DNA from: Ailurus styani
Taxonomy: Eukaryota > Chordata > Mammalia > Carnivora > Ailuridae
Reading direction: 5' to 3'
Assembly: GCA_002007465.1 (NCBI GenBank)
Contig: LNAC01000231.1
Span: 886,140-950,139, forward strand
DNA: 64,000 nt
Shown: piece after piece, positions 46,250-57,929 of the stretch
How the letters are laid out: every line of letters starts with the position of its first letter
Numbering within the stretch: position 1 is the stretch's first letter
Notes under the pieces: generated by a model
The model's database searches: none
Told to the model about the DNA's origin: nothing
Seen by the model: only the letters and a program-made list of their open reading frames with translations
Position numbers and translations under genes: made by a program

Positions 46250-47530
46250 TTTAACTCGTGGGCAAATTGTATACTAGGAGCTTAGGTGGTAGATTTCTTT
46301 TTTATCTTCTTCAAATGGAAAATGTTTAATTTTCTTTAAATCTTGACAGTTCTTCTCTCCATTTTTGGATATTCTTTCTCATCTATTTCATCTAGTCTCT
46401 TCTTTGGCAACTCCTGCTACTTTTGTTCAATTTTTATCCTTCTATGAGCCACGCCCCTTGGGATCTCATATTTTCATTTCTTTACTCCCTATGTCAATTT
46501 ATAAGTAATTTCCTCAGGTCTGCATTTCTATGCTCTATTAACCAGTTTCTAATCTTTTGCTCAGCCCATTCACTGAATTTTAAATTTCAACCATATACAA
46601 TTTTTATTTCTAGAAGTAAATGATATTGACTTCTTTTCCAAAGCTGCTTATTTATTTTAATATAGGGCCCTATTTTGTACTGTTTTTCTTTTTCATTATT
46701 TTATCTTCAAATATTTTATGATTATACATTTTCATATATTTTATGATTAATACCATAATTTTATATACAATTTTTATGATTAGTATCATATATATTTTAA
46801 TGATTTTTAATTTTTATGATTATCATTTTGTGATATATTTTTGTGATTAACCTCATAAAAATATATACTTTGATGTTTATATGCATTCTTTGAGACTATC
46901 TTATTCTTCTAGTTCTTCGTGTACAAACATTCTGACTTTTGTGGCTTCTCATTTCGTTTTGTAGTTATTTTCCTTTTGTGCACTGTACTGCTTTATGTGA
47001 GCTCATCATCAGGTGAGGCGGCACATTCTTTCCTGTGGGATTACCACCTGCCTGACATGTTGGAGAATTCTAACACAAAGGGAGAATAAAACTGACCCCA
47101 TTCCCATGTGGCGCACAGGTTTCGGTGTTTGTTTCCTCACTGCACACTAATTTTTCCCAACCCAGAGCCCCAAAGGAGAAAGGAAGTTACTGTTGCCACC
47201 ACCAGCTTGCAGGTGAAATTGTCTAGTGCCTGTTTCACTGTCGGGGTACAATTCTAGAGTCTAAACGTAAGTAAACTTAGTTTTAATTTCCCTCCTTGAG
47301 TCCAAGCCCCAATGTCAAGTCCCAGAGAGGCCATTAAAACTCCCAACCTTAACTTGAATTTTTGGATTAAGACCAGCCTCCCACTTCCCCACCCCATGAC
47401 CTTTATTCAGCTCTACTTGGGTTTATGCTTGTTAATTTAGATTTCTCTCTTGGGTCTGACATTTAGAAATTTCCCTCTCTTTCCTGAATAAAAATGATTA
47501 CAAATTTATTTACACTGTTTCATCTAGCAT
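46250..47530 (-). repeat. Ancient L1M-type LINE 3' region, minus strand
   Basis: 'CATCTATTTCATCTAGTCTC', 'ACTGAATTTTAAATTTCAAC', 'TTTTTATTTCTAGAAGTAAA' and 'GTTCTTCGTGTACAAACATT' resemble the complement of old L1M 3' sequence. It includes an AT-rich degenerate tandem stretch of TTTTATGATTA-like units at 46690-46860. The 47000-47530 part is assigned only weakly. Confidence 0.4.
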
Positions 47531-48130
47531 ACTTGTACTGGAAGTGGCAGAAGTGGTGTCCCTTTTTCTCAGTATGATATCTTGCTAGAATGTTAGCCAT
47601 TTAAAATTTATAATATACTTAGACCCAAGACTTTATAACCAAGGGCTTTCTTAAAGTGTCTATAATATTTTTCCTAATGAAAATTATAAAAAAATTACAT
47701 GTTACAGTGCAACCAAATGTGTACATGTTTACTGCTTAATATGCATTTTGGAAATGAGCATTTATATTGATATCACTTTATTTGAATTTAAGTCCCCAGT
47801 TGCTCAATGAAGTATTACTTGTTAAATACCGTTTTGATCGATCCATATTGTTTCAAATAACCAGTGGACACACCTATGTCTAATCATGTTTTCGTAAAAC
47901 AGAATGACCTACCACATTTCTCTCTTAATAAATGTCTATTCAGTGTTTCAATTGCATGCATATTTTGTTGGAACACTGTATTTATTATTCTTTAAACAAG
48001 AGATTATAGGTACTTAATTATAGTACATTACATGCATGCATATTATGATATAATTCACTTGCTGTATGCATATAATTAGTGATTTTAAAATTATGTAGCT
48101 GTCTATTGAAATCTGTTTTCTGCAAGTTTG
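47531..48130. other. LAMA2 intron, AT-rich, no recognised feature
   Basis: AT-rich intronic spacer. No supported feature. Confidence 0.4.
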
Positions 48131-48332
48131 TTTTTTTTTTTTTAGAGATTTTATTTATTTATTTGACACAGGGAGAGAGATTACAAGCAGGCAGAGAGGC
48201 AGGCAGAGAGAGAGTAGGAAGCAGGCTCCCCACTGAGCAGGGAGCCCGAGGCAGGCCTCGATCCCAGGACCTTGAGATCATGACCTGAGCTGAAGGCAGA
48301 GGCTTTAACCCACTGAGCCACCCAGATGCCCC
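48131..48332 (-). mobile_element. CAN-SINE, minus strand
   Basis: T run, 'GAGATTTTATTTATTTATTT', 'GATTACAAGCAGGCAGAGAG', 'GATCATGACCTGAGCTGAAG' and head 'GAGCCACCCAGATGCCCC'. The flanks GCAAGTTTGTTTTT and ACAAGTTTTT suggest the target duplication. Reading frames on both strands here are SINE translations. Confidence 0.95.
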
Positions 48333-50308
48333 ACAAGTTTTTATCCTAAAAAAAAACAAAACCCAGTTTTATCTAAGCAGTTATAGTCATCTATTTAAAA
48401 TATCACACAGTTGAAGGACAACTCTTTTAATGATGCTACTTACTTACTTATTCTTTTATGATTTCTTAATTGCTGTTTATTGTGTTTTAATTGTCTGTGT
48501 AGAGCTTCAGGTGTCTTTGTAGGCAGGATGCTTCTGCACTAGGTGGGTAGTCGCTCGGCAAGACACAGGCAGGCAGAGAGCTGGCACAGGGCAGCCCATG
48601 AGTGGCTCAAGGGGCTCTCCCTCAGAGCCCTGCAGGGGCTATAGTTCGCTTGTTCTAGCCTTTCTCTCTGGAGTTACCAGAGAAAGGAACAAAAATGAAG
48701 CCTACACCCCTCCCTCACTTGTTATTCTTTCCTTGCAAATACCAGACATCTCCAGTGTGAACAGTAGTTCTATAAAAACACTCCTTTTCTTTTTTCCAGT
48801 TGATTTCCTGGATTCTAGGAGACTGGGAAGATTTCTCTTCCATTTTAAGCTCAACTTTGCCTGTCCTTTATTTGAACGAGTGATAAAACTTAAGAGATTT
48901 CTGTGGAGTTTTGTAAAAGAAATAAAATTCACACAAGCTACATTTTGGTAAATATCAGAGAAGATGAACTAAGCCTGTAGGATTGTCCAAAAAGACACAC
49001 AGGATGAAGAGCAGAGGTCTCCTTAAACAAGCGATCACCCGCAGGTGGCCACTCAGTCTTGGTTTGTGCTATGGCAATTTGTCATTTCAAGTAATATTGG
49101 AATAAAATGTACTACAGCTAGGAAATTTACTCTGCTCCAGCACATGACAACTTTTACTATAGATTATGGACTTCCTGCCAGTTTATAGACAGGAGTTGTA
49201 TAGTTTCAGTAGTCCGAAAAAAACACCTAAATGACCCATGATATAACATACGCCTATTATGTAACTATCATAATATTTAGCTTGTTATGTCAGACATTCT
49301 TGTCCCAAACAATATACACTTCACATTAATACTAATATTTACTTCTTGTGTTATACTTTCACGTTTGTATGCACATACACACATAGCAAAGGGAAGCATA
49401 TAATTTCATAAAATTTACAGCTTCCTAGATAAGACTAATGATTTAATAAAGGTTCTTAAGAAGGTTCCAACCATGAATGAGAACAAAAAAAAAAAATAAG
49501 TAACATTCATTTTTTTATCAGTATGGCATGCTAACTTTTTCAATGGATTGTTCATTCTCTCAACTAATGTAGATAACACTGTTTAACCCCAGTGTTTTAG
49601 AACTGATTAGCCCAGTTAAAAGAAATCAGGGCTATCATTTTAGACTTGTGGATGCCTCTGTTTCCTCTCTGCGTACAAGCTGGGGTTGTAATGCCTCCCT
49701 CAGTGTTAACATGATGAGCTATTAGCTGAGTATGTAACAACAAATAAAGTCGTATTTCTGAAAGTATGCTTAGGAGGAAAAATTGAGACTTTAATCAATT
49801 CCACTAGGGCTTCTTACATTTTCAGTAATAAAACAGAAGAAGCTGAATGCAGTATTTTCAGACAATCTGGGTCTAAATTTCAGAAGATTATTTAAAATGG
49901 CAGAATGTAACCCTCAGTAGAATTATTTTCAGAGGTAGATACAAAGTTATGGTAGGTTTGAGTGTATTGTTGTTTTACAGGGTTGCTGTTTGTAACACTA
50001 TCTATTTTTCAATTCACAGACTAGCTGCATAACGGGAGAAAGGGGTTTTTGCTATAAAATGACACCGCCTCCTAGGGTGGCCGGTCCTTCTTGAGTTGGT
50101 AGGTTTTTAGACAAATGGTGGATGTTTGGCAGCAGCCAAGCGGGTTGTAAAGACACTTAAGAGGAGGACCAACAGTAAGATAGAGAGCGGATATTTACAG
50201 GAGAAGTTGTTATAATTGACTTAATGTCAACAGACAGAATAGAACAGAGAAGTAAGGGAAAAGGACCTTCTATCTTGACAGCAGACTTTCCCGGCTTACA
50301 CAACACAC
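48333..50308. other. LAMA2 intron downstream of the LE3/LE4 exon, no gene
   Basis: About 2 kb without SINE or named repeat. The plus-strand frame 48598-48951 (117 codons) is the longest non-repeat frame here, but it has no domain, opposes the gene and overlaps a minus-strand frame of similar quality. I treat it as chance. Confidence 0.45.
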
Positions 50309-50469
50309 CTTGCAGTGACAGGGTCCAAAACAAGGGTCCTCATTTGTGCTCCCTGCACCACTGCAGTTACACGGCTTGCAGTCTGGGTAGCCAGTGTAAC
50401 CCCGGGCACAGCGGTCACAGCTCACGCCTCTGAAGCCAGGTTTGCAATGACAAGACCCAGGTGCCAGAC
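50309..50469 (-). CDS. LAMA2: LAMA2 coding exon: LE repeat 3 end and LE4 start
   Basis: A 161-nt exon: two bases complete a Gly codon split with the previous exon, followed by 53 codons from LAPGSCHCKPGFRGVSCDRC to EDPCFGPCHCK. Cysteines at 6, 8, 17, 20 and 30 complete LE3, and those at 33, 35, 46, 50 and 52 start LE4. The spacing is typical of laminin EGF-like repeats. An N-C-S sequon lies at residues 34-36. The acceptor is CTTCCCGTAG|GTCTGG. The homologous donor is TGCAAG|GTGTGT, which is weak because it has T at +3. A better-looking GTAAGC starts 9 nt further on, in frame. Placement at AAG is chosen because it joins exactly to the next exon as in the known protein. Confidence 0.95.
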
Positions 50470-51393
50470 CTACGGGAAGGTGAGCCACATATCAACAATT
50501 ATTGAAAAACACACATGCAGTTCAGTTCCTAAAGTTTTCATGATAATAATGTTTAAAAGTAACAAAAAGTAATAAAGAAAAGTTAAAACCAAAGTGTATA
50601 AGGTTTAATTAGAAGCTGGCTACAAGTTGCTAACACAGCATCTTACGTATCTTTACAAATATTAAGAATGAGAAGAAGATAAAATCTTGAAGCGTCTACC
50701 AAAACTAAGGCCACAGAAAAACTGTCACAGTGATCAAGGACTCATTTTCATAACTGACTGGTGTTACTCGAAGAATAAGCAGTGATCTGTGATACCTGTT
50801 GCTTCACAGTTTAGACAATTGTGAGATGGAAAAAGTGTCTGGCAAGTAAAAATACACTGCTTAAGCCCAAAATGAAACAACAATCATCTAAATATGACAT
50901 CACTGAGTACAAGAACAACAAAAAGACTGAGAGTTTGTGGGAATAGATATTTTGATAAAGGAAAATGAAAGCAGTTTAGATTTACTTTTTCTTTTTAAAT
51001 AGAGACATTCAAAAGATAATTTCTATTCTCTTTGATTAGAAAAATGGAAAATGCAGATGAATAAGTACAAGTTATTGACTTTCAAAATCTGGAAAAGTAT
51101 AAAAGCAAATCAGTAAAATATAGTCCACTCAAAAAAGGAAAGGAGGGAAGAAAGAAGCAAAGACATTATAAGGGGAAAGCACATAGCAGAATGGGAAGAT
51201 TGTCAAACCCACATGCTAATCATATGTCAGTGAGTTCACGGTCATTCTGCTTCCGTTAAAACTATATGTGTGTAATCTTCAGAAGAGATACACAAAATGT
51301 AAGAAATATTAAAAAAAAAAGAATGTAAATCTACATTAGGAGAGCATATAGAGTTGTAATATTAGTAATGGCCAAAGTAGAATCCAATGAAAA
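50470..51393 (-). other. LAMA2 intron upstream of the LE3/LE4 exon, no recognised feature
   Basis: 3' end of the 6.1-kb intron between the LE2/LE3 exon and the LE3/LE4 exon. It is AT-rich, with the acceptor AG at 50470-50471. No named repeat is seen. Confidence 0.5.
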
Positions 51394-51406
51394 TAGATTC
51401 ACTAGG

Positions 51407-51585
51407 GGGCGCCTGGGTGGCTCAGTCAGTCTGGGATCGTGATCCCAGCGTTCCTGGATTGAGCTCCACTGCAGGTTCCCTGCTCAGGGGTGGGCTGCTT
51501 CTCCTCCTCCCTCTGCCCCTTTCCCCCCAACCCCACACTAATGCTCTCTTTCTCTCTCAAATAAATAAATAAAATCTTTTAAAAA
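51407..51585 (+). mobile_element. CAN-SINE with a small internal deletion, plus strand
   Basis: GGCGCCTGGGTGGCTCAGTC is followed directly by AGTCTGGGATCGTGATCCCA, so about 20-25 bp of the usual head-core junction is missing. It then has 'CTCTGCCCCTTTCCCCCCAA' and tail AAATAAATAAATAAAATC. The flanks GATTCACTAG and TATTCATTAG may be target duplication. It is antisense to LAMA2 and lies about 0.9 kb upstream of an exon. Confidence 0.9.
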
Positions 51586-51800
51586 AATATTCATTAGAAC
51601 AAGCCTTCATTTTACATTGATGACAATAAAAAAACATGACAAGATATATTTATACTCCATAAGAACACTAATTTTAAGTACAAAAAAATATAGATAGACA
51701 ACAAAAGATTTGGGGGCTCAAAGAGAAAGTGACCAAAAATCAGTGACTGACATTAATGACAGAATGACAGTAACCTACTCACTTCAAATATTTGTAGATG

Positions 51801-51932
51801 GGGTGGGAGGGTAGGGATAGGGTGGCTGGGTGATGGACATTGGGGAGGGTTTGTGCTATGGTGAATGCTGTGAAAGGTGTAACCCTGATGATTCACAGAC
51901 CTGTACCCCTGGGGCAAATAAAAAATTAAAAA
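51801..51932 (+). mobile_element. LINE-1 3' end fragment, plus strand
   Basis: 'GGGATAGGGTGGCTGGGTGA', 'GGTTTGTGCTATGGTGAATG' and 'CACAGACCTGTACCCCTGGG' followed by CAAATAAAAAATTAAAAAAA. The target-site duplication AAATATTTGTAGATG at 51786-51800 and 51933-51947 is perfect. Only about 130 bp of the L1 3'UTR was copied. It matches the fragment at 46072-46211. Confidence 0.85.
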
Positions 51933-52107
51933 AAATATTTGTAGATGAATTAGGAAAAAAAAGACAGAAAAACATGAATCATGTACTATTGTTGAATTAT
52001 TGTATATATTGTATATNTTAAAAAAATATTTGTAGATGAATTAGAAAAAAAAAGACAGAAAAACATGAATCATGTACTATTGTTGAATTATTGTATATAT
52101 TGTATAT
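51926..52107. repeat. About 90-bp direct repeat around an unknown base
   Basis: 51926-52016 and 52018-52107 are near-identical copies (TTAAAAAAA...TTGTAGATGAATTA...GTATATATTGTATAT). They differ by one A in a homopolymer and by TTAGG against TTAGA. Because copy 1 includes the L1 tail and its target duplication, the second copy is most likely an unmerged contig overlap. Confidence 0.9.
52017..52017. other. Single unknown base at an assembly join (4 of 4)
   Basis: Position 52017 is 'n', between the two copies described at 51926-52107. Confidence 0.95.
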
Positions 52108-52165
52108 ACCTACCTATTGTAGCTCATCATTAATCTACTTTCTCAAAGCAGAAATAATATGTCTT

Positions 52166-52386
52166 GTTTTTTTTTTCTTTTAAAGATTTTATTTATTTGA
52201 CACACAGAGTGAGAGAGAGAGAGAGAGAGAGAGATCACAAGTAGGCAGGGAGGTAGGCAGAGAGAGAGGAGGAAGCAGGCTCCCTGCCAAGCAGAGATCC
52301 CGATGCGGGGCTCGATTCCAGGACCCTGAGATAATGACCCGAACAGAAGGCAGAGGCTTTAAACCACTGAGCCACCCAGGCTCCCC
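52166..52386 (-). mobile_element. CAN-SINE, minus strand
   Basis: T run, 'AAAGATTTTATTTATTTGAC', a (GA)n stretch, 'GATCACAAGTAGGCAGGGAG' and head 'GAGCCACCCAGGCTCCCC'. The flanks ATGTCTTGTTT and CTGTCTTGTTT are the target-site duplication. Confidence 0.95.
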
Positions 52387-53035
52387 TGTCTTGTTTACTT
52401 AACATAAATTACTACTTCTATATTTGTAACAAACCTTATAATAAATTAGGATTGAGGTAATTTGAAATATCAAACATGATAATAGAATCTTATACAAAAT
52501 TCCATCACTCTAAAAATGAATAAATAAATATTTCCCCTTTTAACTCTTGGGTGAAAAAGAAATCAAGACTTCAATTGTGATTAAATAGTTCTCTAAGTAT
52601 ACATATAACAGCAGTGATAAAGGAACCTAATGTATATGAGATATAGAAAAAAACAGTAGCAAAAAGCAATCTTTCAAGCTTAAATACATTAAAAAATGTA
52701 AATAAATTAAAATTTAATTCATGTAATTATATAAAAAAAGAGAAAAACCAAATGAATACCCCAGGAAAGAAGTAAGATTTAAAAAATAAACAGAAAGAAA
52801 ATAAGGCAAAAGAGAAACTCAAAAATAATCAAAGATATCAAAAGAGGACAAATGATCAAAGATTACCACAAAAATGTTTTAGTAACAGTTTTTACAGTGT
52901 TTTCAAAGTTTGAAACTCTTATGGAGTATCTAAAACGTGGAAAGGTATGTAATTTAGTTTATGAAGCTACTAAAACTTAGTATCAAAATCTAACTAAGAT
53001 AATCCTAAATGAACATAAAAACAGGTTACAATTAA
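52387..53035. other. LAMA2 intron, A-rich, no recognised feature
   Basis: A-rich intronic sequence. Part may be decayed plus-strand L1M, but I cannot support limits. Confidence 0.4.
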
Positions 53036-53039
53036 ATAG

Positions 53040-53245
53040 CAACTCATTTTATGCTCGGCATTATGCTTAGCACTACATACGACACATAGGTTAATTCAGT
53101 TAATACTCAAAACCTCAAAATGAGGTAAACACTATAATGTTTCCCATTTTACAGATGAGAAAACTAAAGCACAGAGAAATTAATTTGTTTGCCAAGGTAG
53201 CACAGCTGGCAGAGGTCATAGCCAAAACCAATTTACATATGAATT
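53040..53245 (-). repeat. MIR SINE, minus strand
   Basis: 'CATTTTACAGATGAGAAAAC', 'TAAAGCACAGAGAAATTAAT' and 'AGGTAGCACAGCTGGCAGAG' are a clear complement of the MIR core. Confidence 0.85.
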
Positions 53246-53639
53246 CAGATGAACAAATCCTAAATAAAATAAACGCCAAACTGAATCCTAAAGTACATTA
53301 AAAGGATTTTCTATGATGACCAAGATTTTATTCTGGTAATTTAAATATTGTTTCATATTAATAAATTCATTTTAACATACTTATAAGTCAAATGAAAAAG
53401 AAATCTAATAATTTCAATAAAGATTGAAAAAGCATTCCAAGAAATTAACATTTACTTCTCATGTTAAAACCCCCAGACACTGAGACCAAGTGTAGATGTA
53501 TTCCATATAATGACCATGTCTATCTTAACATTTGTTAATATCCTGTATGTTGTAACATTGTAATACTATGAACTACATGTCAAAAGACCCCCACTTGTTC
53601 AGAATATTTGACAACACAGAATAAAGTTAGAGACAGAAA

Positions 53640-53715
53640 GAGAGACAGACAGACAGAATGGCTGTACTGGTTTAAAATAAAGAAACTCTTTGAGCTTATC
53701 AGAAATTGCAAAATT

Positions 53716-53758
<43 letters not shown>
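53640..53758. repeat. (AGAC)/(GA)n simple repeats
   Basis: AGAGACAGACAGACAG near 53640 and about 40 bp of pure GA at 53718-53757. Confidence 0.9.
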
Positions 53759-55560
53759 ATTTTAAAGAAATAAGCAGTCCTTAACCAGTACCTTTCCTGG
53801 AGTTTACTGACCGATTAACTGAGCATGGTTTTATGGAACAAAAGACAAATTCTATGTACTACTCAAGTTAGAAGATCGTATCAGAGATTATACAAACTCA
53901 AGGATCCTGAAAGGATAAACTAGGACATTTACACAAACATGCACATGTTTAGCCTCATATGGGTAGCCGGGATTAGCCTCATATGGGTAATAGAGAACAC
54001 TACTAAGAATTACAGAATATAAAATAAATATACTTAATATGTTTAATGGAAAAATTGTATTAAAAATAGAGCAATTTAAAAGAGACTACTGGAAAAATAA
54101 AATATAGCTAGAAACTCTCTTTATAAAATACACTAAATAAATTCCATACTGATGAAGGAACTAAGTATTAAAAAGTGAAATAATAAAAATTAAGAAAATG
54201 AATACATTTGTCTGATCTGAGAGTTTTAGAATTCTAAAGGCATACCAGAAATTCAATTAAAATATTAAAATACAATAATCTTGGCATAATGTCTTATAAC
54301 TAAAGAAGCTCTTTAAGTTGTAATAAGTGATTATATAAAAATTTTAAAGTTTCATATATAAAAAAATCTTAATAATGAGATACAGAATCTGGAATGTTTA
54401 TAACAAATTTAACATACAGGTGTTGTTTTTAATATTTAAAGAGCTCTTACAAATCTATGAGGGAAAACCCACCTTATACCAAAAGCAATCAGTTTTCTAG
54501 TAATCAAGTTAATGCCATAAAATACCATTTCCCACTAAGTGGTTACTCATACTAAGAAGTCCAAAGATTAGACTACAACTTAGACTTTTTCCTAAGAAAT
54601 CATCAAGCTAAATATGAAGATAAAAATGTATCATGGGAACGTGTCTAATTTTGTAACCCAGGTCTATATTGAAATATATATATATCTAATTATAATATGA
54701 TAAATTTTGATTATTGCATTTCATTTTTAAAATTAGAAGAATTAGGTCTCAAATTATATATAACTACCATCTTTGAAAAGATAAACATGAAATTGACAGA
54801 TATTGCCAAGTGAATTGGAAGATCAGTGCAAAGTATAGGGACTTACACATAGTGAGACCTCAAAAGAGGAGTCTAAATTTAATGGATCATAAAATCATAA
54901 CTTAAACCTTTTATTTAACATGATAAAGATACCATACATAATAAAAATGTCTGAATAGTGGAGAGAAGGAAGGAAGGAATGAATGAAACATTTCTTTTTA
55001 AGATGGAGAGTCAATATGCAATATTTAACGGTGATGAAAGAACTAAGAGTATTATTTAGATATTATCTGGAAGATAAGTTTTTCCAGAACTTAATAGAAG
55101 AAATGGCTCAATGTGGTTAAATTTGGAAATGAGATTGGGGGATGAATAAATTGAAGAGCATACTATTGTTCTTTATTCTATTCTCTTCTCTATTGTTAAA
55201 ATTTTATTTTTACTATGTATGGTTTTAATAATAATTGAAAAATATTTATACACAAATATCTTCACTAAAACATTAGTTACAATAAACAAAATTAGAAACA
55301 ATCTCAATAGCTATATAAAGTTGAGTGGGTAAATAAATTATAGTATATCCCATAATGATGTACTATTCAGGTGCTAAAACCAGATTTCAGAGAAACTCTC
55401 AATAGTTTGGGGAAAAACTCATGTGAAGTCAACACACACATGTCAATAAGAGTATTTATGATGAATTGCCACTGCATTGTACGCTTATTTTTCTACTTTT
55501 CAATATTTTATCACTTTTTAAAAAATAATATACTTTTTAAAAAAAGTATAAAAAGTAAAA
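53759..55560 (+). repeat. L1M-type LINE remnants, plus strand
   Basis: 'AAAGAGCTCTTACAAATCTA', 'GTTTTCTAGTAATCAAGTTA' and 'CCATAAAATACCATTTCCCA' (about 54430-54530), and 'AAACAATCTCAATAGCTATA' with 'GTAAATAAATTATAGTATAT' (about 55290-55350), follow old L1 ORF2 3' text in sense. The remainder between them is AT-rich and uncertain. Confidence 0.5.
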
Positions 55561-56608
55561 AATAAAATAAAAAGTACAGAAAAAGTTAAAAGACATTACT
55601 GAAAATAGCATGATTTTGTTGTTACTACGAAAAGATAAGGGGCCATAAATGAAAAATTATCTCAATAACTCACCATTTGAGATTTAAAATAATCAGAGTT
55701 TTAATCTTTTAAGATTTAAGACTGTAGGGCTTATGTTGATAATCTTATCATTTTATAAGGAAAGCAGGTAAGCTACACTGTGCGAAAGAAACATTGCCAG
55801 TGTTTTAACTTGAAAGCCATTGGAGGAAAAACCCTATATTATAGTCATGATTTATTTTGGTTTTTCCTAAGAGAAGAATCCACTCAGCGACATAAAGAAA
55901 CTGTTTCAGATGTCCTAATGTTCTACTTAACTTTGACAAGCAACTCTCCTGGAAGTAGCTCCTCAACATTTTACATCAAGGAGTTATTTTGGCATTTGAT
56001 TCTTCAATGTTTGGACTTCATCATGAATTTCAATCCTCGAAGAAAGTATTTGGCTTAAATTTCTATCAGCCTCTTTCCCTTCATTAACTCATGACAACTA
56101 CCTAGTTTTAGTCCTTTATGTACATGTCTTGCTTTCTGTACTATGGACTACATCTCAGTGTGGGAAGTCTGCTCTCTCCTCTCCCTGCAGCACACACATC
56201 CCTCAGTGAATGCTGTCTTTTCATGCTAGAAACCACAGAAACTATAAAAAACCAATTCAATAAATAACAAGACATTAAAAAATTACATACATCACAGGTT
56301 TCTGATTAACCAGAAGATAGATATGCATAGATATGTAAATATGTACATATGAATATATATACATATGCCTCTAATGCAAAATAAATTATTCAACTTTTTC
56401 CTTTTAAAACATAATTAGTTGTAATTAATTTACAGGAAAATAATTATTGAGATGAATAAAAAACTGCTTCCTGGAGGGAACATTGATAGAAATGAGAATA
56501 GAATTATTAAGTCAATGAAATTACTATAAAATGTTCCCTTAAAAATAATCACATCTGGCTTTTCATTGTCCTTTTATCAAAACAACAGCTCTTTGCTCTC
56601 GCTCTTAC
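55561..56608. other. LAMA2 intron downstream of the LE2/LE3 exon, no recognised feature
   Basis: 5' end of the 6.1-kb intron (donor GTAAGA at 56608-56603). The plus frame 55780-56058 has no domain and opposes the gene. Confidence 0.45.
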
Positions 56609-56708
56609 CTCGTCGAGCGTGTTTCTCATCCTTCACGCAGACTTCATTTAAGGAACCAACTGGATCACAATGGCATGGCTGGCATGGTCTTGGATAATTT
56701 GGAGCTAC
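56609..56708 (-). CDS. LAMA2: LAMA2 coding exon: end of LE repeat 2, start of LE3
   Basis: This 100-nt exon is too short to stand out as a long reading frame. It encodes VAPNYPRPCQPCHCDPVGSL through CVKDEKHARR plus the first base of a Gly codon completed by the next exon. Cys 9 is the eighth cysteine of LE2, and the C-x-C at 12-14 opens LE3, with another Cys at 24. The acceptor TATTCTTGTTAG|GTAGCT has a rather poor pyrimidine tract; a possible branch sequence TTGACTAA lies about 30 nt upstream. The donor CGACGAG|GTAAGA is good. Phase 0 at the start and phase 1 at the end match both neighbours. The identity is firm because of exact joining and near-identity to laminin alpha-2 as I recall it. 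Confidence 0.96.
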
Positions 56709-57929
56709 CTAACAAGAATATTAAAAGGCTCTTAGTCAAATGTAATAAAGACATCAATATTTTTCAATTTGGCAAACTTTTAAGGACAAAATAAATTTAA
56801 TAATATATAGTAATAAATTATATTGAGAAAATGGTATAGGAAGTTATCTTCAATATATGTATATGCAATTTCTAAAATCCCTTTCTTCTAAATAGAGCAT
56901 CAAACATAAAGAAGATAGTACAATATACTTTTATTTATTTGCTACCTATATTCAGCAATTATCAAGATTTTGCCATATGAGTGCCATCATTTTTCATTCT
57001 TTGGTGAAGTTTAAAGAAAACTGCAGATAGAGTATTTGAACTTTTATACATTCCAGGGTGCATGTTTCTTTTATAATCATAGTGTCATTATAATAAACAA
57101 AAATAACAATATTTACTTGATAGTATCTAATATATATTCCTTAATTAAATCCTTCTGATTGTTTTTGGTGTATGTTTTTCTTTTCTTATCACATAGTTCA
57201 GAATTAGTAATTTCCCAAATGTATTTTTTAGGAAGTTTGTTCACATTGATCACGATGTGACTAATTAAATAGAAATTTATATTTGGTGCTGAAAAAAGAT
57301 AGTATTAAATAGGCAAATTAAACATTTGGCTTCCTAGAGAGGCAGCAACAACGAGGGCACACAATGTAGTGTCTCCACAATTAGGAAAATATGAGCTCAC
57401 ATCCCAGTGTGGCTGCTCACTATGTGGCCTCGTTTAACTTCTCTACTTTCTTGTGATATGAGGATATCAGTAGAAACTATAGTAATATTATTAAACTAAA
57501 ATTAAAAGGAAGAACATATAAAGGATCTGATAAGATTCCTCAGATATATTATTCAAACAACTAATTTTAATCTTAAAATATTTTAAACAAACCTAGACTG
57601 TGATAATATGCTGTAATTACAACACTTGTTTCCCAGATGCAGTAGGATAAGAAGAAAAAAAAAACCAAAACATTTGCCTAGTGTATACCTACATACTGTG
57701 CACATGCTCTCTCTCTCTCTTTCTACATATAAATAAATCTATTCATATATATATATATATATATATCCCCGTAAGATATAGCCATATACATGTATATATC
57801 TATGTTTAATTTATAAATGGAAACTAGTTTACTAATATAAATCAAAGTGTTATAACGAGAGTTATTTACATGTATGATAAATATCAATCAACTATATTCA
57901 CAGATCAGTTTTAAACTCATCATTTTTAA
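56709..57929. other. LAMA2 intron, AT-rich, with (CT)n and (TA)n runs
   Basis: 3' end of the 5.2-kb intron between the LE2 exons. Simple repeats include CTCTCTCTCTCT near 57708-57721 and about 22 bp of pure TA near 57748-57768. No gene is seen. Confidence 0.6.

Noticed and set aside
48598..48951. 117-codon plus-strand frame in the intron
   Set aside because: It has no recognisable domain, is opposite to the gene, overlaps an equally open minus frame and has no splice or promoter support.
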